Assembly (NCBI RefSeq): GCF_949628215.1 | Contig: NC_134288.1 | Location: 9,493,682 to 9,557,681, forward strand | DNA: 64,000 nt | Origin: Phalacrocorax aristotelis | Lineage: Eukaryota > Chordata > Aves > Suliformes > Phalacrocoracidae | Reading direction: 5' to 3' | Shown: one piece after another, positions 54,101 to 64,000 of the stretch | Numbering within the stretch: the stretch's first letter is position 1 | Layout: every line of letters starts with the position of its first letter | Notes under the pieces: generated by a model | Databases searched by the model: none | What the model was told of the DNA's origin: nothing | What the model saw: only the letters and a program-made list of their open reading frames with translations | Made by a program: the position numbers and the translations under genes

Positions 54101-57100
54101 GGAGCAGCCCCGGTACCGGGCCCCGTCAGGCCCTACACCCCCAGAGCAGCCCCTGTACTGGACCGGTGCTGCAGCCCCAGTACCATGCCCAGCAGGCCCC
54201 ACACCCCCAGAGCAGCCCTGGTACTAGGCCCCATCGGGCCTCCAGGCCCCACAGCCGCGGTACTAGGCCCAGTCAGGCCCCATACCCCCCGAGCAGCCCT
54301 GGTACGGGGCCCAGTGGGCCCTCCAGAGCAGTCCCAGTACCGGGTCCCATAGGGCCTCCAGGACCCACAGCCCCGGTACCAGGCCCAGTCAGGCCCTACA
54401 GCAGCCCTATTACCGGGCCTGGTGGGGCCCAATAGGCCTCACTCCCCCAGAGCAGCCCCAGTACTGGGCTCAGTCAGGCACCGCATTGCTAGAGCATCCC
54501 TGGTATCGGGCCTGGTCAGGCCTCCAGGCCCCAGTGACGAGGTCCCTGCTGGGTCTCAGCCCATTCCAAACAGGAACCGCATTTTGTAGTGTCCGAGGCG
54601 GTGTTGCAGAGCATGGCCTTGTGCTCAGCAGCCCAGCCCTGCACCCAGCCGGGCGAATCTCATGCACTGCAGGAGCTTGTTTTTCAGGCCGCAAGGTGTT
54701 CCTGATAAAGGGGTTCACGTTGTGCCCTACGTGGGCAGTAGGGCCTTGTTGAGCACTGTTTTTTCGCAGTGGGACTGCACAGCATTCAGGTTGTGATTGC
54801 CACCCCACCACCCTCCTGTCCCAAGTCGGTGCTCCCAGTCAGCAGTACACATCTGCCTCTGGATTGCTGACACACCGGGTATGCGGCCACGTCTCAGAAG
54901 GTTGTTCAGCTTGCGCTGAAGTTAGTGGAGGACCTGAGGCTTTTTTAGCTCAGCTTTCCAGAACGATGGGTAACAGTCCTGTGCCATCTCGGTTACATGG
55001 CTGACAACGAGGGTAGGGCAGGATGCCATGTGCAGCAGTAGACCAGTGAGCCATACCCAGGTCATGGCCAGTGCTGGTGCCAGCAGAGGAGGGAGGGTGG
55101 TGGTGCTGCGCCCCACAGGCAGGCTTTCCAGCCCTGCTGCACACTCAGAAATTGAAGGCGGTGACTAGACCTTTAACCAGTTATTTTCCTTTCCCAAGTT
55201 AGTCTGGTTACCCCATGGGGTTTGTGAAACATGAGAGTAGATTTCGCATCTTTTCCCACTCACAGTTTTTGGATTACACAGGATAGAACAGCAGCTTCTG
55301 ATTAGCCACGAGTCACAAAAGCCCTTTGCAGTGCCAGCTACCAGCTGCTTAAATCCTCTGAGAGTCTCTGAAAAGCATCCATAAGCAAATCTCATCCATA
55401 GGAATCTTGTAATGCTGAAGACAGGGGTACCTTACAAGCACAGGAGGTCAAACTCTGGGACCAATGTACTGGAGGCAGGTGGTGCTGGTGACATATTGAG
55501 GTCGTCAAGGTGGTATATCACCACGTAGTTGTGGTGGTGATGGGGGTGGTGAGGTGCTGAGAAATGGTGCATGCTGATGCCGGACTCTCTGTAACCCTGT
55601 CCTGTTTCTTCACAGCAATTCTCAGCGCTGACTGAAGTGCTCTTCCGCTTTCTAACAGAGCCCAAGGAGGTGAGGCATGCACAGAACACAAAGGAGAAGT
55701 GTGTGAATGCAGGACTCTGGTGAGAAACATGCAGAGATAAGATTGTGTTGCTGCTCTTTCTCTTGAGCAGGTAGAAAGGTTTCTGTCTCAGCTCTCAGAC
55801 TTTGCCACCATGAATAAAATCAGCTTGGGCCCCCTGAAAAACATTGTCAAAAGTATTCTTCTGGTACCAAATGGTAAGTGATACATTTGCATATGCTACC
55901 CTGAGGCCAAACTATTGCATCTCTTCCTGCATGCTGCTAAAGCGTGTCTTCAGAATTGCAGTGCACTTGGTTCACACAGTAAGCTCCAATGGTAGCTAAT
56001 AATTGGCTTAACATTTAAGCATCAAAAATTATCCTATTGAAATATCCCTGTTTGATGACTTGGGCTTTGTATTCTTTACACCCTGCCTGCACACCTTTCA
56101 CAGGCTTACTTAAACTCACTTAAATATCTGTGTATTAAATGCAGGCACAACACTGTGACAGTGCTTGGTTTAACTTACACTCTAAATCCATTTTTGCCAC
56201 ACAAGCACAGCCTTATGTTGGGACTAAGTGTTTGTAGGAACTTCTATCCGAGTAACCTGGTACTGTAATTCCTACAAGGACAAGTGCTGTTTGAGACAGA
56301 TAGGACAGTGTATGCATGCCTCTAGGGTGGGCTGGAAACTGGCATAGTTCTAGGCCATGTAAAGGAGGCATCTGTCCTTGCAGTCTTGTTTTGGAAAAAC
56401 ACTTAGGTGTCCAGCAGTTTCTCATTCATTAATAGTGGGGAAGAGGGGCAGGGGGATTCCCCTTGGATACCCCAGGCTCCAGCACTTTATGAGATTACTG
56501 TGATGTTGTGGCTGCCGTTTGACGTGATAATGCATGAAGCACCTCCACTGCACATTCATCCCATTGATCCTTCTTGTTATTAATAGTCCCTTGCTACTAT
56601 CCTTCAGGCCTGGGTTCCCCATAGCTTTCTTCACAGCAGTGAAGCTATGCACTACTGTTTCCTGCATTTGGTCTAAACTTTCATTCTACTGCTTTAAACC
56701 ACTTCTGTCCAGGAGTAGCAAAGAATAGTTTCCTTTCCTACAACTGTCTTGGGGGTATTTAATGTGGAATCAGCATTTTCTCCATTACTGATTCTGGACT
56801 AGGTGCACTCAGTCTCGTCATTCCTGTTTGTATGCACTGGCTCCAATCCCGTTTTAACTTTTCGTTAGCTCTGGGATGCCACAGACAGTATCGGAACAGA
56901 TTACAGCAGATAACTTTGCCTGTGCCTACACAGACGGAAAGCCACATGGGACTGGCAGTTTCTTTGAATTTATGAGATTCCTGCTCTTGGCTTCAGAGAA
57001 CAGAATCCTTGTAAACTTCCATGTGCTGCCTGCGCCCCAGAACAAAGGAGGCAGGCACAGCAGGGGAAAGTGTTATATGCACACGTTCACACCCATAATC

Positions 57101-59636
57101 CAAAACACAGCAGGTAGGTCAAATTAGTAGCCTGCCAGCCTTAACAGTTCTCCTTTAACAAGCAAAGCTTCTATAGGAGAGAAAGCAGCAACTTCAAAAC
57201 ACAACCGCTGCTGCTGTTTCCATGGATACCTACAATGAAATCTCTCCCTCTCTCAGGCACTCCCATCGCCCTGACTTTTAAAACACTGGGCATCTGCAAA
57301 GATACCGGCAGGCACAACTGTATTTCCTATCTTGGCGAGCTATGGTTTGTTTCAAAACACAGTCCAAGAACAGAGGCTTTCTGTCGCAGGGTCTCCGTCC
57401 CTGCATTTGTTTGACTCAGTAAAGATTGGTTTGACCCAGTAGAAAGTTATTTTTCTTCTTTGCATTGTTTATTCAGGTGCCTTGAAGAGGAATTTGTCTT
57501 CCGAACAAGTCAGAGCAGATTTTATTGCTCTAGGTAGGTCACCTGACTTGCACTAAATAAAAGATAATTAATATTTATCACATATAGTAATCTCATATGG
57601 TTTCCCCCACAGGCCTCAGTGAAGAGAAAGCCAGTTATTTTGCAGAACAGGTATTAATATATTTTTGCTTGTTTCTAAGCTAACAAAATGACAGTCTATG
57701 AGTGGGAACTTGTAAAACCCCTCTGTGATACTGAGTTGTGTCAGCACTTTGCGTATTTTTTTCAAAACCAGCTCAGAATTCTGAAGTGAAGATCCTTGGA
57801 TAACTGATAAGGATAACTTTGTCTAATGATACTTCTGGTTTGCTGTGGCCTCTATCTCATCAATTTTCATGACTCCTGCACTTCTGTGTGGCTTTCATTT
57901 GATTGTTTTCCTCCTGTGCATGCTTTGAGTCTCAGGGTCATGCAGTTACATGAACACATGACTTTTCGCACAGATACTGTTACACTGAACCAGTATTAAA
58001 ACAAAAACAGTGAGTTTCATTTGCAGAAGTGACATGGCAGATGGAACTCCTAGCAGGACTCGAACATCATTGAAAGCCCTCTCGGCCTCATTAGTTTGCC
58101 CCTTTACACACCTCCACTTTGGGCTGCTGCCATCAGCCTGCCTAGTTTCCTATTTATGTTGAAATTACAGGTAACATAAATAGAGGCCTCTCTGAATTGA
58201 TTGCTTCTGTGTCTTTTGCTCTTGCAGTGGAAGGTGAATTCCCCCACCCTAACACGCCTGGCTGTTGGTCAGACGCTGATGATTAACCAGCTGATAGATA
58301 TGGAGTGGAAGTTTGGAGGTAATAGAGCATAAAACATAAACTGGATGGGTTGGGAAACCCAACAGCAGCTCTCAGCTACATAACTTTTTATTTCATGGTT
58401 TAGCTAACAGATTATCTCCCTTCTCTACTTTCTGACTCACAGTGACTGCTGGGAGCAGTGAACTGGAAAAAGTGGGAAGTATCTTCTTACAGGTAAATCT
58501 CCTACATCAGAGGGTTCAGGCTGTAGCGCAGTTAAGGAACAAGCTGCGACCAGGCATGTGGGAAGTAACTGGTTGAGAGAGGAACTAGAGGAAAGCTAGA
58601 TCTCATAGGAACAGGCTCTGCAACAGTGCATCTGCTTCAGTCATCAGAGTGCAACTGCCAGCAGATAGCAGGCACACTGGTATTTGTTTCTTTTCTGAAG
58701 ACGTCATGTATCACAGAAGCATAGCCTGCTCTGAAAAGCTGTTCAAAAAGCTCACTCTAGCAAAGGTCACACTATCTTGGGGAGGGAAGGGAAGTGTGAT
58801 CACTTATAAGGACTTCCAGAGATCCTCCCAATGCCTAAGGAATCTATTCCTATGGTGACACTTCCTGAAAAGCCTGTCAGAGATGTACATGCTTTGTAGC
58901 AGTCTGCCCGTCTGAAACTCTCAGCACAGTCCTGTACCTCTCTCATTTCATGGTGCTCAGAATACAGGTCTCTCTGAATTAAAATACCTCTGCTTTTTCT
59001 TCCCCCAAGCTGAAACTGGTGATTAAAAAGGGGACCCAAATGGAAAACGTATATATAGGTGAGTTAATAGTTCTGGAAAAGAAGTGAGCATTTGAGTACA
59101 TGAAAGTGGAGCAGCAGCTCAGAGCTGCTGGATGTTGCTGGAGGTGGGGAAGCTTTGGGTGCAGACCCAGCAGGGGTCACTGCGAGAGCATTGCTGGAGG
59201 ATGCTGCAGCTGCTCCTGCCCTGCCCTCTTCCCCCCGCAGTCACTCTGGAAGTATTTAGAAACACTGAGTGTTGGGCAGTCTTCACATCTTTGTGTAAGT
59301 AAATACAGATATGCCACAGAGCCATGAAAAGCAGTCAGAGCAGCATGGCAGATGAAGAAAGTAAACAATTCCCAAGTGTTGGTTGGTGTTAGAGAATCCT
59401 AGCCCAGAACCCCTTGCAGCCCAGCTGCTGAGAGTCACAGAGTCTAACCCTGCCTAGCTCAGGTGAACACAGGTTGCTCTGCGGTAGCACCAGAACAGCT
59501 TTTCCAATGTTGGAAGTGTAACCTGAAATCTAAGATTTGATGCCTCTTTTTTTCTGCAGAGTTAACTTTGCCCCAGTTCTACAGTTTTCTGCATGAAATG
59601 GAACGGGTCAAAAACAGTCTGGAAAGCTTCAGCTGA
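53871..59636 (+). CDS. COMMD7: COMMD7, COMM domain-containing protein 7 (spliced)
   Basis: COMMD7 is one of ten COMM-domain subunits of the Commander (CCC/Retriever) endosomal recycling complex and has also been linked to NF-kB control. Nine coding exons on the plus strand: 53871-53954, 55616-55669, 55771-55873, 57477-57533, 57613-57650, 58228-58318, 58443-58492, 59010-59058 and 59560-59636. They total 603 bases and give exactly 200 residues, the human length. The N-terminal helical domain (about 1-110) includes DPVPEAVSGDMHNLNQLSAQ and FSALTEVLFRFLTEPKEVER. The C-terminal COMM domain (about 113-195) starts at W113 and includes VGQTLMINQLIDMEWKFGV and LTLPQFYSFLHEMERV. All introns are GT-AG and in phase. 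The gene lies head-to-head with DNMT3B. The last residues (KNSLESFS) differ from mammals. Confidence 0.97.
54102..54540. repeat. GC-rich minisatellite in COMMD7 intron 1
   Basis: About eight to ten imperfect units of roughly 35-42 bases, each carrying GAGCAGCCC(C/T)GGTAC followed by GGCCC-GTCAGGCC and CC(A/T)-CACCCCCA. The units vary in length and some carry an extra block (CCTCCAGGCCCCACAGCC). It starts about 150 bases after exon 1. Some translated frames stay open across it only because of repeat composition. Confidence 0.85.
55616..55669 (+). CDS. COMMD7: COMMD7 coding exon 2
   Basis: 54 bases, QFSALTEVLFRFLTEPKE, phase 0 at both ends. Acceptor is TTCACAG, donor is GAG|GTGAGG. Confidence 0.97.
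55771..55873 (+). CDS. COMMD7: COMMD7 coding exon 3
   Basis: 103 bases, VERFLSQLSDFATMNKISLG then PLKNIVKSILLVPN plus one base. Acceptor is TTGAGCAG, donor is AATG|GTAAGT. Confidence 0.97.
57477..57533 (+). CDS. COMMD7: COMMD7 coding exon 4
   Basis: 57 bases completing Gly81, then ALKRNLSSEQVRADFIAL. Acceptor is TTATTCAG, donor is CTAG|GTAGGT. Confidence 0.96.
57613..57650 (+). CDS. COMMD7: COMMD7 coding exon 5 (38-base exon)
   Basis: Completes Gly100, then LSEEKASYFAEQ. Acceptor is CCCCACAG, donor is CAG|GTATTA. It is a short exon that frame and similarity to human GLSEEKATYFSEK confirm. Confidence 0.95.
58228..58318 (+). CDS. COMMD7: COMMD7 coding exon 6, start of COMM domain
   Basis: 91 bases, WKVNSPTLTRLAVGQTLMIN then QLIDMEWKFG plus one base. 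It contains the leading conserved Trp of the COMM domain. Acceptor is CTTGCAG, donor is GGAG|GTAATA. Confidence 0.97.
58443..58492 (+). CDS. COMMD7: COMMD7 coding exon 7
   Basis: 50 bases completing Val143, then TAGSSELEKVGSIFLQ. Acceptor is CTCACAG, donor is CAG|GTAAAT. Confidence 0.96.
59010..59058 (+). CDS. COMMD7: COMMD7 coding exon 8
   Basis: 49 bases, LKLVIKKGTQMENVYI plus one base. Acceptor is CCCCCAAG, donor is ATAG|GTGAGT. Confidence 0.96.
59560..59636 (+). CDS. COMMD7: COMMD7 coding exon 9 (last)
   Basis: 77 bases completing Glu176, then LTLPQFYSFLHEMERVKNSL, ESFS and TGA. Acceptor is TTTCTGCAG. It carries the conserved L-x-x-x-Q-F-Y-x-F-L pattern of the COMM domain. Confidence 0.97.
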
Positions 59637-59923
59637 AACCGCATGGGCTTGACCTGACGTCTGTCCAGGGTGTTTAACCTTTCCTTGTGGGCCCACAGAT
59701 CAGCTCTTTCCCACCTGACTGTAGCACCCTTAGGAGAGAAGACAAGGCTTGTGTAACAAGCAGTGATGTCATGGCCCAGAAGGACTCATCAATCCTTCAA
59801 ATCCTGAAACTTCAGCAAGTGTTTCAAAGCAGCTACAAGTCCACTTATCTCTTTTTTTTCTTAATACTATTATGGGAAATTGCAGTCAGAAATATGTGGA
59901 TATTTGTATTAAAATAGCAAAGA

Positions 59924-59929
59924 AATAAA
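59924..59929 (+). terminator. COMMD7: COMMD7 polyadenylation signal
   Basis: AATAAA in the context AAGAAATAAACCC, about 290 bases after the stop, with a GT-rich downstream element (CCGTTTGTGTCAG) about 20 bases on. It is a good match to a full polyadenylation site. Confidence 0.75.
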
Positions 59930-59966
59930 CCCATTCCCATCCCGCTCCGTTTGTGTCAGAATCTGA

Positions 59967-59992
59967 TTTTTTTTTTTTTTTTTTTTTTTTTG
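59967..59992. repeat. Poly-T tract
   Basis: An uninterrupted T run of more than 20 bases just past the COMMD7 polyadenylation site. It is a microsatellite-like homopolymer. No flanking LINE body is recognised. Confidence 0.85.
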
Positions 59993-62900
59993 AGAATAAA
60001 GAAACAGAAGCAAAGACTCATTTTCAAACTTGGAATAATTAAGCAGAGACGACAAGGGAAGCAAGGAGAGCATCTAACCTGGTGAATCACTCAATGCTCA
60101 CTTCCAGGCTTCTTGCTTCTCTTGTATTGAGAAATGGATTGATTACATCCTTCCCAAACATGCCTCATTGAAAAGTATCTCAGTGGTAGGTGATTTTAAA
60201 TCAACAAAACATCTGCCTCCATGCACAGGGGGAAAAACATCTCTGGGGGTGACTAGATAAATCTAGTTTGGCTGTGCTGGTTCTAGCGAGCAGCTTTTTA
60301 ATCAGCAGTTTGTATGACATTGCGCAGATAGATCCAGCCTGTTTCCTTCTGGACGTATGTCCAAACCCCATGAAGCACCGTTAGCTCAACTCTTCAGTTG
60401 TCTAATGGCAAGGATGAACTTGTAATCAGGAAGCAGAGGGGTGCTCCTCACTGGACATGGGGGCAGTGGAAGATGTTAGGTTCGCTGAGGTTCCTCCCGT
60501 CTAGACCGTTTAATTGTCCAGTGCCTCTTGGCAGCCTGAGCTCACTGTAGCCCCCTCCCACAGCACAGAGCTGAACGAAGCTCCCTCTTACAACACGCCT
60601 CCGTCCACTGACGGGATTTCCCAAGGCACCTCCGTGTCTCTGATGAACTCAGTGGTCACAGCGGAGGGAGTGAACGCAGCACCAGGGGAAATACCAGTAA
60701 GCTCCTCTCAATCTCCGGCCTACATCTGCACTAATTCACTGTCCCATGGCATCGTGCAAGCCTGTTGTGGGACAAGAAGCACTGCGGCTCCCTGTATGTG
60801 CATCTGCTCCCCATTAAAGCTGTACACAAAAAAACAGTTTCTGTGAGAAAGGAGTCACAAAGCTCCCTGTGACTCACAGCTTTACCCGAACATTTTCAGC
60901 CTGCAGAAAACCCAGTGATTTCCTGCATTGCATTTCATGCAGTCCTGCATGAGTGACTAGAAACGATAACAAGTATAGGCTGAACTATGTGTTTGTGAAA
61001 CAGCTAGGGGAATCCTGCTGGCAAACCCGGGTACAGTATTTGCATATTTGTTTTCCCACGTATCAGGCCATTCACAAGTATTTCAAGCTTTGTCACATGA
61101 TTACAGTAAAAATTTTTTTAAAAAATCCTCTGAAACAATGCCCTGCAAAATATTCTATCTCCTTTTAGGTGGCAGGAAAAGCTATTTCAGGGAGGAAGAA
61201 AATGTCCGAAGGGCTGCTTTCTCAAGACAAAAGGAATTTTTTTGCTTTACATTTCTGCTGCCTGTTCCTATTATTTCTCCTCAACCTCCCCATGCCAGGG
61301 CGGCACTACCCAACCCTACCCAGTTACCACAGGAGGTAGACCTCAGCGATGCTGGAGAAGATGCCAGGCTCAGTTGTGGGTCAGGAATCCACCACCCTCC
61401 TGCGCTCCTCCCCCTGCCCGGTTGGGATTAAGCTGCTCGGGGCTGATGCACGCCGCAGCCCGCTGACCCCAAGCACAGGGGTCACCTCTATGCTGCTCCG
61501 CAATCCCCATGGGCATCTCTGCTCAGCGGCATTAGAGAGCACTGCCGCCGCACTGCTGGGACATGGTGTGACCTTCATGCTGCCGCCAGCGCTCCCCAGT
61601 ACCCCGGGAGCACCCTTTCATCCTGTGCACTTGGCTGAGCATGAGCCGAGCTGGCAGCCCTGGCAGGGATGGGGCACGGGGAGGGAGCCAGCTCCGGCAG
61701 CACCGGCCCAGGGTGACGCCAGCCACAGCAGAACCAGGTTGCCTTCCCGATCTTGTTGACCAGGGGCTAGCACGGTGCTGGGAAATGCACCGCAACAGCC
61801 ATGCCTTTCCTGTGCGGTGTGGCCCTGGCTTTGCTGCGTTGCCACCAGCGGCACAGGGTGACAGTGAATGCCTGGACCCCTGTCCTGGGGCTTGGCAGGC
61901 AGCGAGCTCAGCCACGGGGAGGGTTGAGCAGGGACTCAGCTGCAGCTGGGAGGGAAGAGGCTGCCGTGGTGCCCGTTTTGCCCAGGTTTCCGGGCGGCCC
62001 TGCCATGCTTGCTGTGCTGCCTTTTCCGGCTGCCCATCAAGCCCAGCCAGCTGAGAGCTAATCTCCGCGGGACAGCAGGCACAGGGGAAACAGGGGCCTC
62101 TTACAACTTGGGGTGAAGCTAACTGTACTCCTGCAGCGGTTTGCCTCCCCAGGGGCTTTCTTGGCCCATTTCCTCTGGGGGCGGTCATGCTGCAGCCCCC
62201 TAGTTCCTGCACAGGCCCCCGCTGCAGGGGCGGGAGGACACGTGGGCCCTCCCGGCTGCAGCCTGGCTCTGAGCATGGGGGCTGCAGCAGGGCAGGGGCA
62301 GCTTTGCTGCACTGAAGCTGCAGCAGTCGCCCCCTCACATGCTTAGACATTCATGCAGCCTTGCTTGCCACAGCAGGGACCCTCTGCTGCCTTGGGGACC
62401 ACCTTATAGCACCCCAGGCTTCCAGGCAGTCTCTCCTGAACCCAGGGGAAATAGCAGAGTGGTCCCCAGGAGCCAGGATGCAACGGGTCCCATGTTCCCA
62501 TCATCCCACACACTCATCCCTGCCAGCCTCCTGCGAAACCACACCAGAGCAGCCAGGAGATGGGGGCTGTGCTCACAGGGTCTGTCGCTTCCCAGCACCA
62601 ATTCAATGCAGCTGTGATTCTCAACTGTGGCAGATGCTAATGACCAAGAGCCAGGATGATTTCAGATACAGCATCTTCTCCCCACTGGAAATGCCGATGC
62701 TGTTCCCTTCACGTGTGAAGGAGCCCTCCAAGCCCTGAGAACAAAAGCCTCAGCAGTGTCTGCCACCCTCCCCCTGTTCGAAGGTGGCAGAGCAGAATCA
62801 GGCTCTGCTTCCGCTCCTGCCTTGAGCCTGTGGGGAAGGAAGGAACCAGGGCTCACTGCCTGCTCTGCCTGACCTTGAGCAGGTTGCATGGGAACTGGCA

Positions 62901-64000
62901 GAGCTACCACAGGAACCCCCAACTTTCGCAGACCTTGTGGGGAGCCACTCCATGCCAAGGGCTTCGAAAGCTCAGTCTTTATCCCTGACCCGGCCTTCCT
63001 GTTTGCAAAATAGGGCATCAAATCTTGGGGTTGGCCAACAGCTGGGAATGAGCTGTGGTGGGTGAGACAAGCTGGGGAGAAGAACCAGCAGGCAATGGCC
63101 CTAGGAGCAGCCTGGAGGTCAGCCCCATGCCAGGCAAAGCCTGCAGCTCACGGTGAGGGTGCAATGTTGTGCCTGGCCCAGCTGAACACCACCCCGGGGG
63201 GAAAGGAAAAGGCATCGCCTCCATGATGGTGCTAATCCTGCACAGAGCAGTGTGGCTGATGAAGCCAGTCTTGCCTCTCCTTGCCTCACGCTGAGAAGGA
63301 CCTGCTGGGGGTGCATGGGGCTACCAGGGGCTCCCATGGCCCATGTGCTGGGGTGAAACCCCCAGTGTCTGCCTCCCTTACTTACTGGGAACAGATGGGT
63401 GAGTGCTGCATTTGATGCCATTGCTAAGGACACACTCCCCCAGGAACAAGCCCTCAGCCTGCCGTGGGACCAGCTTTTCCTGCGCCTGCCCTGCTTGGGA
63501 CAGACAAGGAGGCATACCACCCTGCCTGTGAAGCTGAGCTGCTGCCTCCCATTCTTGTGGGGGGGTGGGGGGAAACTGGTGGTGTCCAAGGCAGTGGAAA
63601 TATTCCTAGCATGTCCTCTTCTCCTAAGCCTTGCCATCTCTCTAGGCACTTCTTTGTCCAGGCACACTGGGAACAATTGGGGTTGCTCAGCCAGACCGCA
63701 GGCTGTCGATCAGCAGAGCGAATGAATACTCAGGCATAAGGAACCCATCTTCTCCCACAGCACGGGGAGGTGGCGACCAGAAACAGGGCCCGTGGCACAA
63801 CAGCACAGGCAGCAAACAATTCCTGGGCACCAGCACCAGTACTAGCCCTGAGAAGGACAGTGGGAGCTCACCAGCCCATCTGAGAAATAGCAGACCGGGA
63901 AGGGATCACCAGGCTTCCCCAGATGCCACCGTGGTGCTTGGGGCTGCACAGTTGGCACAACATGGATGCTCTGAGAGCCAGTGCCAAGGCCCCTATGCAT
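59993..64000. other. Downstream intergenic region, no supported gene
   Basis: Mixed to GC-rich sequence. By synteny with human chromosome 20 the next gene should be NOL4L on the same strand as COMMD7, but no exon of it could be recognised here. A Ser/Thr-rich plus-strand frame at 60514-60846 and overlapping frames at 61-63.7 kb lack splice context or similarity. Confidence 0.45.

Noticed and set aside
53358-54352. Long plus-strand frames around COMMD7 exon 1
   Set aside because: GC-rich promoter and minisatellite sequence keep all frames open. Only the short ATG-to-donor segment 53871-53954 matches COMMD7.

Overview
This is an animal nuclear genomic window, most likely from a bird. It holds three spliced protein-coding genes whose order and relative strands match human chromosome 20q11.21: MAPRE1 (-), DNMT3B (-) and COMMD7 (+). 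I rebuilt all three exon by exon from splice sites and codon phase, and each model keeps one open frame from ATG to stop. Signs of a bird are short introns (DNMT3B coding exons span about 14.5 kb, MAPRE1 about 6 kb), GC-rich promoters, a decayed CR1-type LINE tail at about 7.1 kb, and MAPRE1/DNMT3B residues that resemble the chicken proteins as I remember them. A crocodilian or turtle is not strictly excluded, and I cannot name the species.

Layout. 1-12.5 kb: AT-rich, no gene I can support, one CR1 relic. 12.5-22.9 kb (- strand): MAPRE1 (EB1), with a long 3' UTR, six coding exons, a non-coding first exon and a CpG-island promoter. 23.1-26.0 kb: spacer. 26.0-46.9 kb (- strand): DNMT3B, 18 coding exons giving a 750-residue model, a long first intron and a large CpG island at about 45.5-46.95 kb. 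47-53.4 kb: spacer between two divergent promoters. 53.4-59.95 kb (+ strand): COMMD7, nine coding exons, 200 residues, with a GC-rich minisatellite in intron 1. 60-64 kb: no supported gene; by synteny it should lead toward NOL4L.

The most notable observation is in DNMT3B. The two exons that in mammals encode the target-recognition segment between motif VIII and the final exon (human exons 21-22, about 63 residues, the pair skipped in the inactive DNMT3B3 isoform) were not found anywhere in the 2.8 kb between the exons that should flank them. The flanking exons still join in frame. If this is not an assembly error, the locus can encode only a DNMT3B3-like accessory protein, in a lineage that has no DNMT3L.

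The genes do not form an operon-like unit. MAPRE1 makes a microtubule plus-end protein, DNMT3B a chromatin/DNA methylation protein and COMMD7 a Commander-complex subunit. Their adjacency is conserved synteny.
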